Assembly (NCBI RefSeq): GCF_000758885.1
Contig: NZ_JRNB01000058.1
Location: forward strand, 1 to 64,000
From: Peptostreptococcus sp. MV1
GTDB taxonomy: Bacteria; Bacillota; Clostridia; Peptostreptococcales; Peptostreptococcaceae
Direction: 5' to 3'
DNA length: 64,000 bases
In this document: one piece after another, positions 1-8,083 of the stretch
Position numbering within the stretch: position 1 is the first letter of the stretch
How the letters are laid out: each line of letters starts with the position of its first letter
Notes under the pieces: model-generated
Seen by the model: only the letters and a program-made list of their open reading frames with translations
What the model was told of the DNA's origin: nothing
Database searches by the model: none
Made by a program: the position numbers and the translations under genes

Positions 1-69
1 ACGACTTTGAAAGCATTTTTGTTACCATCAACGCTATATATTATAGAACCAATTTATTTAATAAAATAT

Positions 70-534
70 TTATACGTCTAGGCTAAAACTCAGTGGCAAG
101 AGATGTAGTATATCTGTGACCAAGACTTCCCTACCATTTGTAAGTATGATAGGGCAGGTCGGTTCTAATAGCTCAGATAGGACCTGTCTGCAGGCTCCAC
201 ATGGCGTAGTCAACTTCTTGTCTTCTGATACTATGGCAATGGCCCTGATATCTTTTTTTCTATAGCCATTTGAGTAGGCAGAGAAGATGGCATTTCTTTC
301 TGCGCAGTTTGTCAGTCCATAGGATGCATTTTCTACATTTGTTCCTATAAAGTATTTGTTGTTTTTAGTTTCTACACAGGCTCCCACCCTGAAGTTTGAG
401 TAGGGGGAGTAGGAATTTTTTAGGGCTTCAAAGGCCCGGTCTATTAGGGACTTGTCTCTTTTATCAATCTGGTCCAACCATTCTGGGTTAAATGTTTTCC
501 TATTTGGATCGTAATTTCCATAATTTTTAAACAT
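70..534 (-). CDS. cdd: Cytidine deaminase
   Basis: Hydrolyses cytidine/deoxycytidine to uridine/deoxyuridine in cytosolic pyrimidine salvage. The 154-residue product has the zinc site of the family: Cys77-Ala-Glu79 (CAE; Glu is the proton shuttle) and the PCGAC pair Cys112/Cys115. The substrate-binding stretch VGACVET and NVENASYG are also present. It is about 20-25 residues longer at the N-terminus than the usual ~130-residue enzyme, but the start chosen has a plausible SD (GGCGGTGA) eight or nine nt upstream. It lies 24 nt downstream of the HEPN gene on the same strand, so the two are probably cotranscribed. A housekeeping salvage role is the default reading; involvement in the upstream module is only a possibility. 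Confidence 0.95.
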   Translation of the reverse strand: MFKNYGNYDPNRKTFNPEWLDQIDKRDKSLIDRAFEALKNSYSPYSNFRVGACVETKNNKYFIGTNVENASYGLTNCAERNAIFSAYSNGYRKKDIRAIAIVSEDKKLTTPCGACRQVLSELLEPTCPIILTNGREVLVTDILHLLPLSFSLDV

Positions 535-558
535 AGATAATTCACCGCCTATCTTTAC

Positions 559-1281
559 CTAATTTGTATCTTTAATCTGACTATTTTTGACAGACTCTAT
601 AATCTGATAGTTAATAGCCTCAACCATAAATTGAATCACATTGATGGTGTGCAGGACATAGTCATAATCTATAGGATGCTTGTCAGAGCTATTAGGTTGA
701 AAGTCTAGCTCATGGGCTATAATATTTCTCCTGTCAGCGAGTTCATCTACAAACTTTTTTAGGCCTGTAACGCTAGTCAGGTCCTTGAAGCGCATCATCA
801 TCCTTGGATGTATGGCCTTCCACATATTAAAATTTATTATATAGCCAAGATTCCTGTCTATGGCATAAGACTTTTGCATGGTAAAACTTGATGTTAATTC
901 ATATATGGTATTACTTAGGATTTTTTCCTTTTCTTCTGGGTCGAATTCAATTTTATCAAACTTATCCAAGAGAGATATTGGCACCATGAAGTTATCAAAG
1001 TTTTTTCCAGCCGCTGCCTTACCCTTGAAAATCTGGAGTAGCATGGTCTTTACAATATCGTGCATATACTTGTCCATTGAACCACATATGAGGATAACGC
1101 AGTACCTTAGTATATTTTCGTCTTTTTTGTTTTCTAGCATTAGGTCACGTATTTTTCTAGTATTTGCATGAAATACATCTATAGGTACATTTATACTAAT
1201 ATCTATCAGGTCTAGGCCTGTAGCTCTAGGTTTTATGCTTGGTTTTGGTCTTTTGAAAGAGTTCTTGTATTTGTTAGTCAT
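559..1281 (-). CDS. HEPN-domain protein (putative RNase of an ATPase-HEPN pair)
   Basis: A 240-residue, largely helical protein without signal peptide or membrane segment. Near the C-terminus it carries Arg185-Asn186-x3-His190 (DRRNIIAHE), the R(N)x4-6H signature of HEPN domains, whose active members are metal-independent RNases used in toxin-antitoxin, abortive-infection and CRISPR systems. The general layout (helical N-half, then a motif preceded by a VDELADRR helix) resembles the RiboL-PSP-HEPN group, though I cannot confirm the subfamily. Its ATG overlaps the end of the upstream ATPase gene by 8 nt, which suggests translational coupling and a fixed ratio of the two proteins. Inference: the RNase effector controlled by the ATPase. 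It could instead be a non-catalytic HEPN partner. Confidence 0.7.
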   Translation of the reverse strand: MTNKYKNSFKRPKPSIKPRATGLDLIDISINVPIDVFHANTRKIRDLMLENKKDENILRYCVILICGSMDKYMHDIVKTMLLQIFKGKAAAGKNFDNFMVPISLLDKFDKIEFDPEEKEKILSNTIYELTSSFTMQKSYAIDRNLGYIINFNMWKAIHPRMMMRFKDLTSVTGLKKFVDELADRRNIIAHELDFQPNSSDKHPIDYDYVLHTINVIQFMVEAINYQIIESVKNSQIKDTN

Positions 1282-2593
1282 GTAACTCCCTCCTAAAGTA
1301 ATTTAAACCTCCATACTTGCCTGAAAGATAGGCATTTCTAAAGTTTTCACTCTTAGATACATCTAGTATATCAGCAAGTGAGTAAATAGTAGTTTCATTG
1401 AAGTTCTTGTCTGTAATATATATCTGGTCACGTCTCAGGCTCTTCATTTCCAACAAGTCAGTTGTATGTGTAGTCGTAATTAGCTGACCAGATTGGTTTT
1501 CAACAGGGTTTTGGAAGAGGTTAAGTATATATTGGGAAACTATGGGGTGGATATATGATGTCATCTCATCTATGACAAGGGTCTTTCCGTTGTATAGGGC
1601 ATCATATATATAGGCGTATAGGGCATAGATTTTTATAGTTCCTTCAGACTCTTCGAAGAGGTTGAATACTATATCCTTGGAGTTACCATTGATATCTAAG
1701 CCTTTTTTAAAGGTGTTTAATGTCATGGTTTCCCCATCTCCATCAACTTGTCCCTTAGATTTCTTTCTTATATTTTTGAATAAAGTAGACTTACGCATTT
1801 CATCTTTTACTGTATCGTCTATATCGTCTTGTTTTAGAGCCTGACTAAGACTCTGTGCCTGTATTGAGCTTATATTTGAATAACTTATATCTGTCAACAT
1901 CCTCAGTAACTTGGCGTGGAATATATCGCCTTTTTCTAGTAAGTATCTAGTAGTTCTTTGTATATTTTCCCTGGAATCAAAATTATTCTTTATTATAATA
2001 AGGTCGTTTTCAACCCAATCTACAAATTTTTCAACCCTAGTATCAAATATACTAACACTACCAATTATTGGCCTTTTTGACATATTAGGACCCATAATTT
2101 TTTCAATTACACACTTGTCTATTTTTGTATCTAGACTGAAATTATCATAGCTTCTGTCTATTAGAATTGTATAATTTTCATTTGAATCAAATGAAGCAAG
2201 GCGCTCATATATTATTGAGTTTTTATCGTATTTGAACTGGTAGTCAAATACACACCCATCAACTATGGCCCTCAATTGGTATGATGTAGGCTTGTCCCTA
2301 TAAGTATCTGATAGTTTGAAAGGCTTGTATTGAAAAATCTCTATACCTAATTTTTCTGGATTAGATATTTTTGAGAATACAATTTGCTTTCTTGCTAGGT
2401 CAAGAGCTTTTAAAAAGTTCGACTTACCAGATGCGTTGAATCCATAAATTGTGATTGCTGGTAGCAGATGAAGGTAGTCGTTGGACCTATGTATTTTTAT
2501 TCTACTGTCGTCTTCGTCATCAGATTCCACAAGGGAAAAAATCAACCTATTTTTTATAGATAGGTAGTTTTCTATACTAAAATCAATTAACAT
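1274..2593 (-). CDS. AAA/OLD-type ATPase (COG1106-like), partner of the HEPN protein
   Basis: A 439-residue ABC/SMC-type ATPase. It opens with the typical LIDFSIENYLSIKNR strand and has Walker A GFNASGKS (residues 51-58). An ABC-like signature SEGT lies near 316-319, Walker B KTLVIDE at 337-343, and an H-loop His376 in TTTHTTDLLE. The C-terminus has AYLSGKYGGLNYF, similar to the end of AAA_15-type defence ATPases. The middle 200 residues lack a recognisable nuclease (no TOPRIM seen), so effector activity is expected from the overlapping HEPN gene. ATPases of this class act as sensors in phage-defence pairs such as PARIS and Septu. The role here is inferred from architecture and pairing. A TATAAT element lies about 35 nt upstream. 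Confidence 0.75.
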   Translation of the reverse strand: MLIDFSIENYLSIKNRLIFSLVESDDEDDSRIKIHRSNDYLHLLPAITIYGFNASGKSNFLKALDLARKQIVFSKISNPEKLGIEIFQYKPFKLSDTYRDKPTSYQLRAIVDGCVFDYQFKYDKNSIIYERLASFDSNENYTILIDRSYDNFSLDTKIDKCVIEKIMGPNMSKRPIIGSVSIFDTRVEKFVDWVENDLIIIKNNFDSRENIQRTTRYLLEKGDIFHAKLLRMLTDISYSNISSIQAQSLSQALKQDDIDDTVKDEMRKSTLFKNIRKKSKGQVDGDGETMTLNTFKKGLDINGNSKDIVFNLFEESEGTIKIYALYAYIYDALYNGKTLVIDEMTSYIHPIVSQYILNLFQNPVENQSGQLITTTHTTDLLEMKSLRRDQIYITDKNFNETTIYSLADILDVSKSENFRNAYLSGKYGGLNYFRRELHD

Positions 2594-2662
2594 ATCTAAT
2601 CCCTCCTTAACTTCTATATTACCATTATACTACATTGCTATGACTTATTAGACATTAAAGAT

Positions 2663-2701
2663 AAAAAAAGTAGAGGTTGTTTAGACAACCTCTACTTTTT
2701 T
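2663..2701 (-). terminator. Strong near-symmetrical hairpin with A- and T-runs
   Basis: Arms AGTAGAGGTTGT and ACAACCTCTACT around a four-base loop, flanked by A6-7 and T6-7, so it can end transcription in either direction. It lies between two divergent genes, where no protein-coding transcript needs to end. See the candidate small RNA. Confidence 0.8.
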
Positions 2702-2743
2702 AATGTGAGAAATAACTTAATAAGAAATGTAATTCTTTTAAGT
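2663..2743 (-). ncRNA. Candidate short RNA of about 80 nt
   Basis: A leftward promoter (TAGACA, 17-bp spacer, TATAAT at 2778-2750) would start RNA near 2743, and the hairpin at 2701-2663 would end it. No ORF of useful size lies within it. It could be an independent small RNA, or an attenuated leader of the ATPase-HEPN operon that starts about 70 nt further on. Prediction from sequence signals only. Confidence 0.3.
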
Positions 2744-2749
2744 AAGTAT

Positions 2750-2778
2750 ATTATACAATAAGTTGTGATAAATGTCTA
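2750..2778 (-). promoter_or_regulatory. Leftward sigma-A-type promoter
   Basis: Read on the minus strand: -35 TAGACA (2778-2773), 17-bp spacer, -10 TATAAT (2755-2750). It points at the free-standing terminator and the ATPase operon. Confidence 0.55.
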
Positions 2779-2785
2779 ATAGTTT

Positions 2786-2814
2786 TTGTGAAAATCTAAT
2801 TTTAATGGTATAAT
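2786..2814 (+). promoter_or_regulatory. secA2 promoter
   Basis: -35 TTGTGA (2786-2791), 17-bp spacer, extended -10 TGG-TATAAT (2809-2814). This leaves a leader of about 110 nt before the secA2 start; no clear structure was recognised in the leader. Confidence 0.65.
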
Positions 2815-2931
2815 ATAAAGGTCAAAGTAGGTGAATTTGCCCCAAATAGGTAAATAGCTAATATTCAAGAAAATTATATACAAGGATACTTGTTTTATTT
2901 GACATAAAATATGTAATTGAAGGAGTAGATA

Positions 2932-5292
2932 ATGTCGGTTTTAGATTCGTTTTTAAGTAAAAAAGATGATGCAGAAATAAAAAAAATAAACAAAATTGTT
3001 GACCAGATAGAGGCAATAGAGGAAGAAATATCTTCCCTGTCAGATGAGGAACTTGGAGGCAAGACTCAATTGTTCAAAAAAAGATTGGATGAAGGGGCAT
3101 CAATTGATGATGTATTAGTTGAAGCCTTTGCCGTTGCAAGAGAAGCATGTAAAAGAGTCTTAGGTATGAGACAGTACAGAGTCCAGTTGATAGGTGGTAT
3201 AGTCCTACACCAGGGTAAAATAGCAGAAATGAAGACGGGTGAAGGTAAGACCCTAGTTGCTGTGGCTCCATGTTACTTAAATGCCCTATTAGGCAAGGGC
3301 GTTCATGTAATCACTGTAAATGACTACCTAGCTGAGCGTGATGCAGATACAGTCAGACCAGTATTTGAATTTTTGGGTATGTCAGTAGGTACTATAATAA
3401 CTGGCCAAGACCCTTATACTAGGAGACTTCAGTACAATTGTGATGTATCTTATGGTACTAATTCAGAATTTGGTTTTGATTATTTAAGAGATAACATGGT
3501 GAAAAATATTGAGGACAAGGTACAGGGTAAACTTTACTACTGTATAATTGATGAGGTTGACTCAATATTGATAGATGAAGCCAGGACTCCACTGATTATA
3601 TCAGGAGAGGGTGAGGCAATTAGCAACCTATATAATTTGGCTGACGACTTTGTTAAGACAATTGTAGAAGAGGACTATGACCTTGATGAAAAGGAACATA
3701 CAGTATCTCTGACTGAGTCCGGTTTTAGGAAGGCTGAGAACTACTTCAAGATTAGGACAATAACAAATTTAAATAATATGGCGATTTACCACCATATCAA
3801 CCAGGCTCTTACAGCCCACAAGCTAATGGACCTTGATGATGACTACGTAGTCAAGGATGGTGAAGTATTTATAGTAGATGAATTTACGGGTAGAATAATG
3901 GATGGTAGAAGGTTCTCTGACGGACTTCACCAGGCTATTGAAGCAAAAGAAAAGGTGGAAATCAAGTCTGACAACAAGACTATGGCTACCGTTACCTACC
4001 AGAACTTCTTTAGGATGTATGAAAAGTTATCTGGTATGACAGGTACAGCGAAAACAGAAGAAAATGAATTTGAGCAGACCTACCATATGAATGTTGTTCA
4101 GATTCCTACAAACAAGCCAGTTATAAGGGCAGACCTGAATGATAAGGTATATTCAACTGAAAGAGAAAAGTTTGCCGCAGTGGCAGAGGAAATTATAAAG
4201 ATACACAGTACAGGCCAGCCTATCCTAGTAGGTACAGCTACTGTTGAAAAGTCAGAGATCTTGTCTAAGTTGCTTACTGACAAGGGATTGAAACATGAGA
4301 TACTAAACGCCAAGAATAACAAAAAAGAGGCTGAAATAGTTGCAAAGGCTGGTATGGTTGGAAATATCACTATAGCTACCAACATGGCAGGTAGGGGTAC
4401 TGATATCAAGTTAGGTAATGGGGACAAGGATATGGAAGAGCAGGTTAAGAGTCTGGGTGGTCTATATGTCCTAGGTACTGAAAGACACGAATCTCGTAGA
4501 ATAGACAACCAGTTGAGAGGGCGTTCTGGTAGACAGGGTGATCCGGGTGTTTCTAGGTTCTATGTAAGTATAGAGGATGAAATAATCAAGTTATATGGGG
4601 GTTCTGCAATCAAGAAGTTGAGCAAAAAGCTTAAGCCAGACGAGTACGGTGCCCTATCAAGTAGGTCTCTTACAAGGGCAATAGAGAATGCCCAAAAGGG
4701 TATAGAAGGCAAGAACTTTGAACAGAGAAAAGATGTTTTAAAGTACGACAATGTAATAGACAAGCAGAGGAAGGTTATCTATGGTGAAAGGGATAATGTT
4801 CTAAGGGGCATTGACCTGAGAGAAACTATTATGCAGATGGCCAAGGATACTATAGTTGAAAGTGTAGAGAAGTATATTGATGTGAAACCTAGAAATTACT
4901 TTAACTATTTAAAAAGCCTATATACAGCCTTTATGCCAGATGGAACCTTATTGATGCCGGATATTGCTAGCATGACTAGGGATGAAGTAATTGAAAATAC
5001 AATGGAAATTGTCAAGAGGGTATATGAACTAAAGATGATGATGGTTCCAGAATACGAGCTAGCCCGCCAAGAAAAGGAAATTTTGTTGGAAGTAGTTGAT
5101 AATTATTGGGTAGACCATATAGACTTGATGGACCAGATGAGACAGAGTGTAGGTCTGGTATCCGTTGCACAGAAGGACCCGGTTAAAGAGTATACAATTG
5201 AGGGTTACAAGATGTTCGAATCATTAAATAGGAAGATAAGGAGAGAAACGCTTAAGTTTGTATTTACCTTTGACGATTTGGAAGAAGAATAA
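2932..5292 (+). CDS. secA2: Accessory SecA translocase ATPase (SecA2 type)
   Basis: Drives protein export through SecYEG. The 786-residue protein has Walker A TGEGKT (Lys106 near 101-107), the DEAD-like DEVD at 207-210 followed by SILIDEARTPLI, the GTDIKLG motif, and the late motif QLRGRSGRQGDPG. It ends in FTFDDLEEE and lacks the cysteine-rich zinc tail and linker usual on housekeeping SecA1. Its length matches C. difficile SecA2, which exports the S-layer and CWB2 proteins. Downstream are CWB2 proteins and a cell-wall polymer operon, the same kind of neighbourhood. That it is SecA2 and not the only SecA is inferred from the missing tail and context. SD GAAGGAG precedes the ATG. Confidence 0.85.
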   Translation: MSVLDSFLSKKDDAEIKKINKIVDQIEAIEEEISSLSDEELGGKTQLFKKRLDEGASIDDVLVEAFAVAREACKRVLGMRQYRVQLIGGIVLHQGKIAEMKTGEGKTLVAVAPCYLNALLGKGVHVITVNDYLAERDADTVRPVFEFLGMSVGTIITGQDPYTRRLQYNCDVSYGTNSEFGFDYLRDNMVKNIEDKVQGKLYYCIIDEVDSILIDEARTPLIISGEGEAISNLYNLADDFVKTIVEEDYDLDEKEHTVSLTESGFRKAENYFKIRTITNLNNMAIYHHINQALTAHKLMDLDDDYVVKDGEVFIVDEFTGRIMDGRRFSDGLHQAIEAKEKVEIKSDNKTMATVTYQNFFRMYEKLSGMTGTAKTEENEFEQTYHMNVVQIPTNKPVIRADLNDKVYSTEREKFAAVAEEIIKIHSTGQPILVGTATVEKSEILSKLLTDKGLKHEILNAKNNKKEAEIVAKAGMVGNITIATNMAGRGTDIKLGNGDKDMEEQVKSLGGLYVLGTERHESRRIDNQLRGRSGRQGDPGVSRFYVSIEDEIIKLYGGSAIKKLSKKLKPDEYGALSSRSLTRAIENAQKGIEGKNFEQRKDVLKYDNVIDKQRKVIYGERDNVLRGIDLRETIMQMAKDTIVESVEKYIDVKPRNYFNYLKSLYTAFMPDGTLLMPDIASMTRDEVIENTMEIVKRVYELKMMMVPEYELARQEKEILLEVVDNYWVDHIDLMDQMRQSVGLVSVAQKDPVKEYTIEGYKMFESLNRKIRRETLKFVFTFDDLEEE

Positions 5293-5306
5293 ATGAAGGT
5301 GATATA

Positions 5307-6671
5307 ATGCATGTGAATGATGTGGAAAAATTTGGTCTCAAGGCCTACATACGAAAATACTTAAATATTATTAGAATTTTATATTTGGACAAGAAAGTCA
5401 AAGACCAAGAATATGCTTATATGAGGATTGGAGCTATAGATGTCTTAAGGGGGATTTTTGTAGTGGCAGCCCTATTTATAATCAATCAGGGCTTGGAGTC
5501 CGCTGTATCAATTAACCTAGCCATTTCTAACTGGCATGGCATGACCTTTGCAGACCTAGTCCTGCCATATTTTGTACTGATAATGGGCATGTCCATACCA
5601 TTTTTTGTGAAAAAGAATTATGCAGATGGAGATTTAATTATAGATATAGTGAAGAGGGTATTTATAAGGTTTGCAATCATATTTGTTATAGGTGTTTTGT
5701 ACAGTATGATTTTCATGGATGGTAGGGAGACTGTAAGGTTGACTGGACCCTATCAACTCTTGGCAGTTGACTATCTCTTGGTAGCCTTGGCCTATATAGG
5801 TCTATTAAATCTAAAAATTAAGAATAATGTCCTTACATATGTTTTTATAGTATTGTCAATTTTGGTGTCTGTTATAATGACCTTTATATCATTTGCCAAT
5901 GGCTATACTATTGATAAGAATGTTTTTGTTGGTATAGACAGGTCTATCCTAGCTGGTTTTATGAGCAAGTCGCCAGCTGACCCAGAAGGATTGATGGCAG
6001 TATTGGCTGCCAGTCCACTAGCTATGATAGGACTATCGATTGCCTGTATATTCAATAAAAAACCCATTGAAAACAAGAGGTACAAAAAATATAATAGACC
6101 AAGACAGATAAGAAGAGAAGGCTTCACAAGGGCTAATTTGTGGATAGACGTCAAAAGTTGGTTAAATGCAAGGTCTATTGCTTCCATTTTGAGTAACTAT
6201 TATAGGTTAAATGATGAGTTGAAAAAGCTGGTAAATTTGCTTCTCTTATCTATATTGATGTTTATACTGTCACATATAAGTCAGCTCTTTATACCATTGA
6301 ATAGGAATGTTTTCAGTATTACCTTTGTCCTTAGAATGGCAGAGTATACATACTTTATCAGTATGATAGCCTATTTGGTATGTGATATTATTGGTCTAAG
6401 TTTTGGTACTAGTCTCTTAAAAAGGGTTGGTCTAAATGCTATGCCTATAATCTTACTGGATACCATAATACATGGATTGGTAAAATTTATACATATCAAA
6501 TCGATATATACAGCTACTTGGTTGCCATTTAACAATTGGTTTACTACAGATTTTATAATCCCTGTAAGTGGTATTGACTATGCATCAGCATCCTATTCGG
6601 TATTTATAACTCTTATATGGGTACTTTTGTTCAACTTTTTGGAAAGATACAAATTAAAGATAAATATATAA
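5307..6671 (+). CDS. Multi-pass membrane acyltransferase, heparan-N-acetyltransferase-like (COG4299)
   Basis: A 454-residue integral membrane protein. After a cytosolic N-terminus of about 40 residues it has IGAIDVLRGIFV, then WHGMTFADLVLPYFVLIMGMS, the typical start of the COG4299/DUF5009 family, followed by roughly ten hydrophobic segments. Family members move acetyl groups from cytosolic acetyl-CoA to sugars across a membrane. A conserved His appears in the WHG motif. It starts 14 nt after secA2 and is followed after 13 nt by the phosphodiesterase-like gene, so the three are probably one transcript. Inference: decoration of the surface polymer or cell-wall glycans. The acceptor cannot be deduced. 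Confidence 0.7.
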   Translation: MHVNDVEKFGLKAYIRKYLNIIRILYLDKKVKDQEYAYMRIGAIDVLRGIFVVAALFIINQGLESAVSINLAISNWHGMTFADLVLPYFVLIMGMSIPFFVKKNYADGDLIIDIVKRVFIRFAIIFVIGVLYSMIFMDGRETVRLTGPYQLLAVDYLLVALAYIGLLNLKIKNNVLTYVFIVLSILVSVIMTFISFANGYTIDKNVFVGIDRSILAGFMSKSPADPEGLMAVLAASPLAMIGLSIACIFNKKPIENKRYKKYNRPRQIRREGFTRANLWIDVKSWLNARSIASILSNYYRLNDELKKLVNLLLLSILMFILSHISQLFIPLNRNVFSITFVLRMAEYTYFISMIAYLVCDIIGLSFGTSLLKRVGLNAMPIILLDTIIHGLVKFIHIKSIYTATWLPFNNWFTTDFIIPVSGIDYASASYSVFITLIWVLLFNFLERYKLKINI

Positions 6672-6684
6672 TAGTGGAGGGCTT

Positions 6685-7989
6685 ATGTTTGAAAATATGA
6701 ATATGGAAATTGTAAAAAACAGAGCTAGAAAGGCCTTGATTTTGATCGTTTCCCTACTATTGATAATAGCCTTGTTTAGGCTGCTTCACTACCACCAGAG
6801 TCAAAGGAAAATTATAACCGACTACAAGGATACCAATATAAGGGAGCGACTGATAACTAACAATAAGGTTGCTCAAATGAAGAAACCCTACAAGATAAAC
6901 AATGGTATAGTGTATGTTCCACTACTGGAGTTGTGCAAAAATTTCAATACCAAGGTTGAGTATAAGTTTTTACCTTTTGGAGAGGTAGAGCTAAAGTACA
7001 AGAAGTCTACTTATTACCTGAAGAGGGGATCTAATGAGGTTAGGTTTGCCAACAACAAGAATGTTTTGAAGATGGATGGCCTAATGGAGTACATGGAGAA
7101 TACCATATATGTTCCGCTTGACTTTATCTACAAGGTATTAGATGTAAATGTAGTTCAATCTAGTGATAGGACTGTATACATGGATAACTATCCCAAGAAA
7201 TTCAATTATTCCTGGGTAAGGGAAAATAGGTATATAGCCCATGCTATGGGTGGCATTGGAGGTAATTCCTATACAAATTCAAAACAGGCTATGATTTCAA
7301 GCTATAATAGGGGCTTAAGAGTATTTGAGGCGGACATGTCTATGTCTTCAGATAATCAACTAGTGCTACTTCACTCTTTTGATAGGGTCGGTCTATCGGA
7401 GTTAGGTTTGCCGCTTTCTTGGGCTAATACAAAACCTACAAAGAAGGAGTTTTTGGCTGAGAAAATACTTGGAAAGTACGACACACTAGCATTAGATAAT
7501 GTAGTGGAGTTCATGAAGGACCACAAGGATATGTATTTGGTGGTAGACCTCAAGATAAATGATATAAGGAGTGTTGAACAGGCATATAGGAGTCTAGTGG
7601 ATACCTTCAGAAAGGTTGATTCATCCTGTCTTAATAGGGTAATACCACAGATTTACTATGAAGAAATGTACAAGCCTGTGATGAATATATATGACTTCAA
7701 GTCCATGATATTTACAACCTATAGATTAGAAGGTTTAGAGGTTAATAGGATCGTTGACTTCTCCTATGAACATGGCATAAAGATAGTAGCTACTAACAGG
7801 TTTAAATTCTCTGAAGACTTGACTAAGAAATTGGTTGATAGGGACATAAGTTTGTATATGTATACTTATAACGACCAAAGCAAGGTTAATTCTCTAAGAA
7901 ATAATTATGTGAGTGGATTTTATACAGATTTTCTACCAAAGGATCCTATAAGCAGAGATGCCGATGGTAAGGTTGTAGTCAAAAAATAA
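6685..7989 (+). CDS. Membrane-anchored GDPD/PI-PLC-like phosphodiesterase with N-terminal stalk domain
   Basis: A 434-residue protein: cytosolic start, one membrane segment (about 16-33), and an extracytoplasmic domain resembling the copper-amine-oxidase N-terminal/stalk fold (about 68-168, with repeated YVPLLEL and YVPLDFI elements). A glycerophosphodiester phosphodiesterase-like barrel follows. Active-site candidates are His186 (AHAMGG), Glu215-x-Asp217 (FEADMS) and His230 (LLHSFD). The classical HRG is HAM here, a variant I recall from secreted members of this superfamily. Family chemistry is hydrolysis of glycerophosphodiesters or related phosphodiesters. With a glycerophosphotransferase-like gene in the same locus, the substrate may be a glycerol-phosphate wall polymer; that is inference. 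Confidence 0.7.
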   Translation: MFENMNMEIVKNRARKALILIVSLLLIIALFRLLHYHQSQRKIITDYKDTNIRERLITNNKVAQMKKPYKINNGIVYVPLLELCKNFNTKVEYKFLPFGEVELKYKKSTYYLKRGSNEVRFANNKNVLKMDGLMEYMENTIYVPLDFIYKVLDVNVVQSSDRTVYMDNYPKKFNYSWVRENRYIAHAMGGIGGNSYTNSKQAMISSYNRGLRVFEADMSMSSDNQLVLLHSFDRVGLSELGLPLSWANTKPTKKEFLAEKILGKYDTLALDNVVEFMKDHKDMYLVVDLKINDIRSVEQAYRSLVDTFRKVDSSCLNRVIPQIYYEEMYKPVMNIYDFKSMIFTTYRLEGLEVNRIVDFSYEHGIKIVATNRFKFSEDLTKKLVDRDISLYMYTYNDQSKVNSLRNNYVSGFYTDFLPKDPISRDADGKVVVKK

Positions 7990-8018
7990 GTTACAGAATG
8001 TAACTTTTGTGGTATAAT
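7988..8018 (+). promoter_or_regulatory. Palindrome and promoter before the CWB2 amidase
   Basis: A perfect 8-bp inverted repeat AAGTTACA-GAA-TGTAACTT (7988-8006) overlaps the stop codon of the previous gene. A TATAAT at 8013-8018 (preceded by GTGG) follows, with TTACAG at 7991-7996 as a possible -35 at 16 bp. The hairpin could end the upstream transcript weakly or serve as an operator. A near copy lies upstream of the NlpC/P60 gene. Confidence 0.5.
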
Positions 8019-8083
8019 GTAATAGTATTCATTTTTATATGTATAAAGTGCTTACATATATTTTTTAGATAGGAGGGTAATAA

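Noticed and set aside
1-81. Open plus-strand frame reaching from the window edge to a TAG at 79-81 (…IIEPIYLIKYLYV)
   Set aside because: Only 26 codons are visible and they run into the end of cdd; not enough to call a gene, though a convergent gene end is possible.
7200-7400. Calling the GDPD-like protein inactive because HRG is HAM
   Set aside because: The other acidic and His residues are kept, and HAxG variants occur in secreted relatives as far as I recall.
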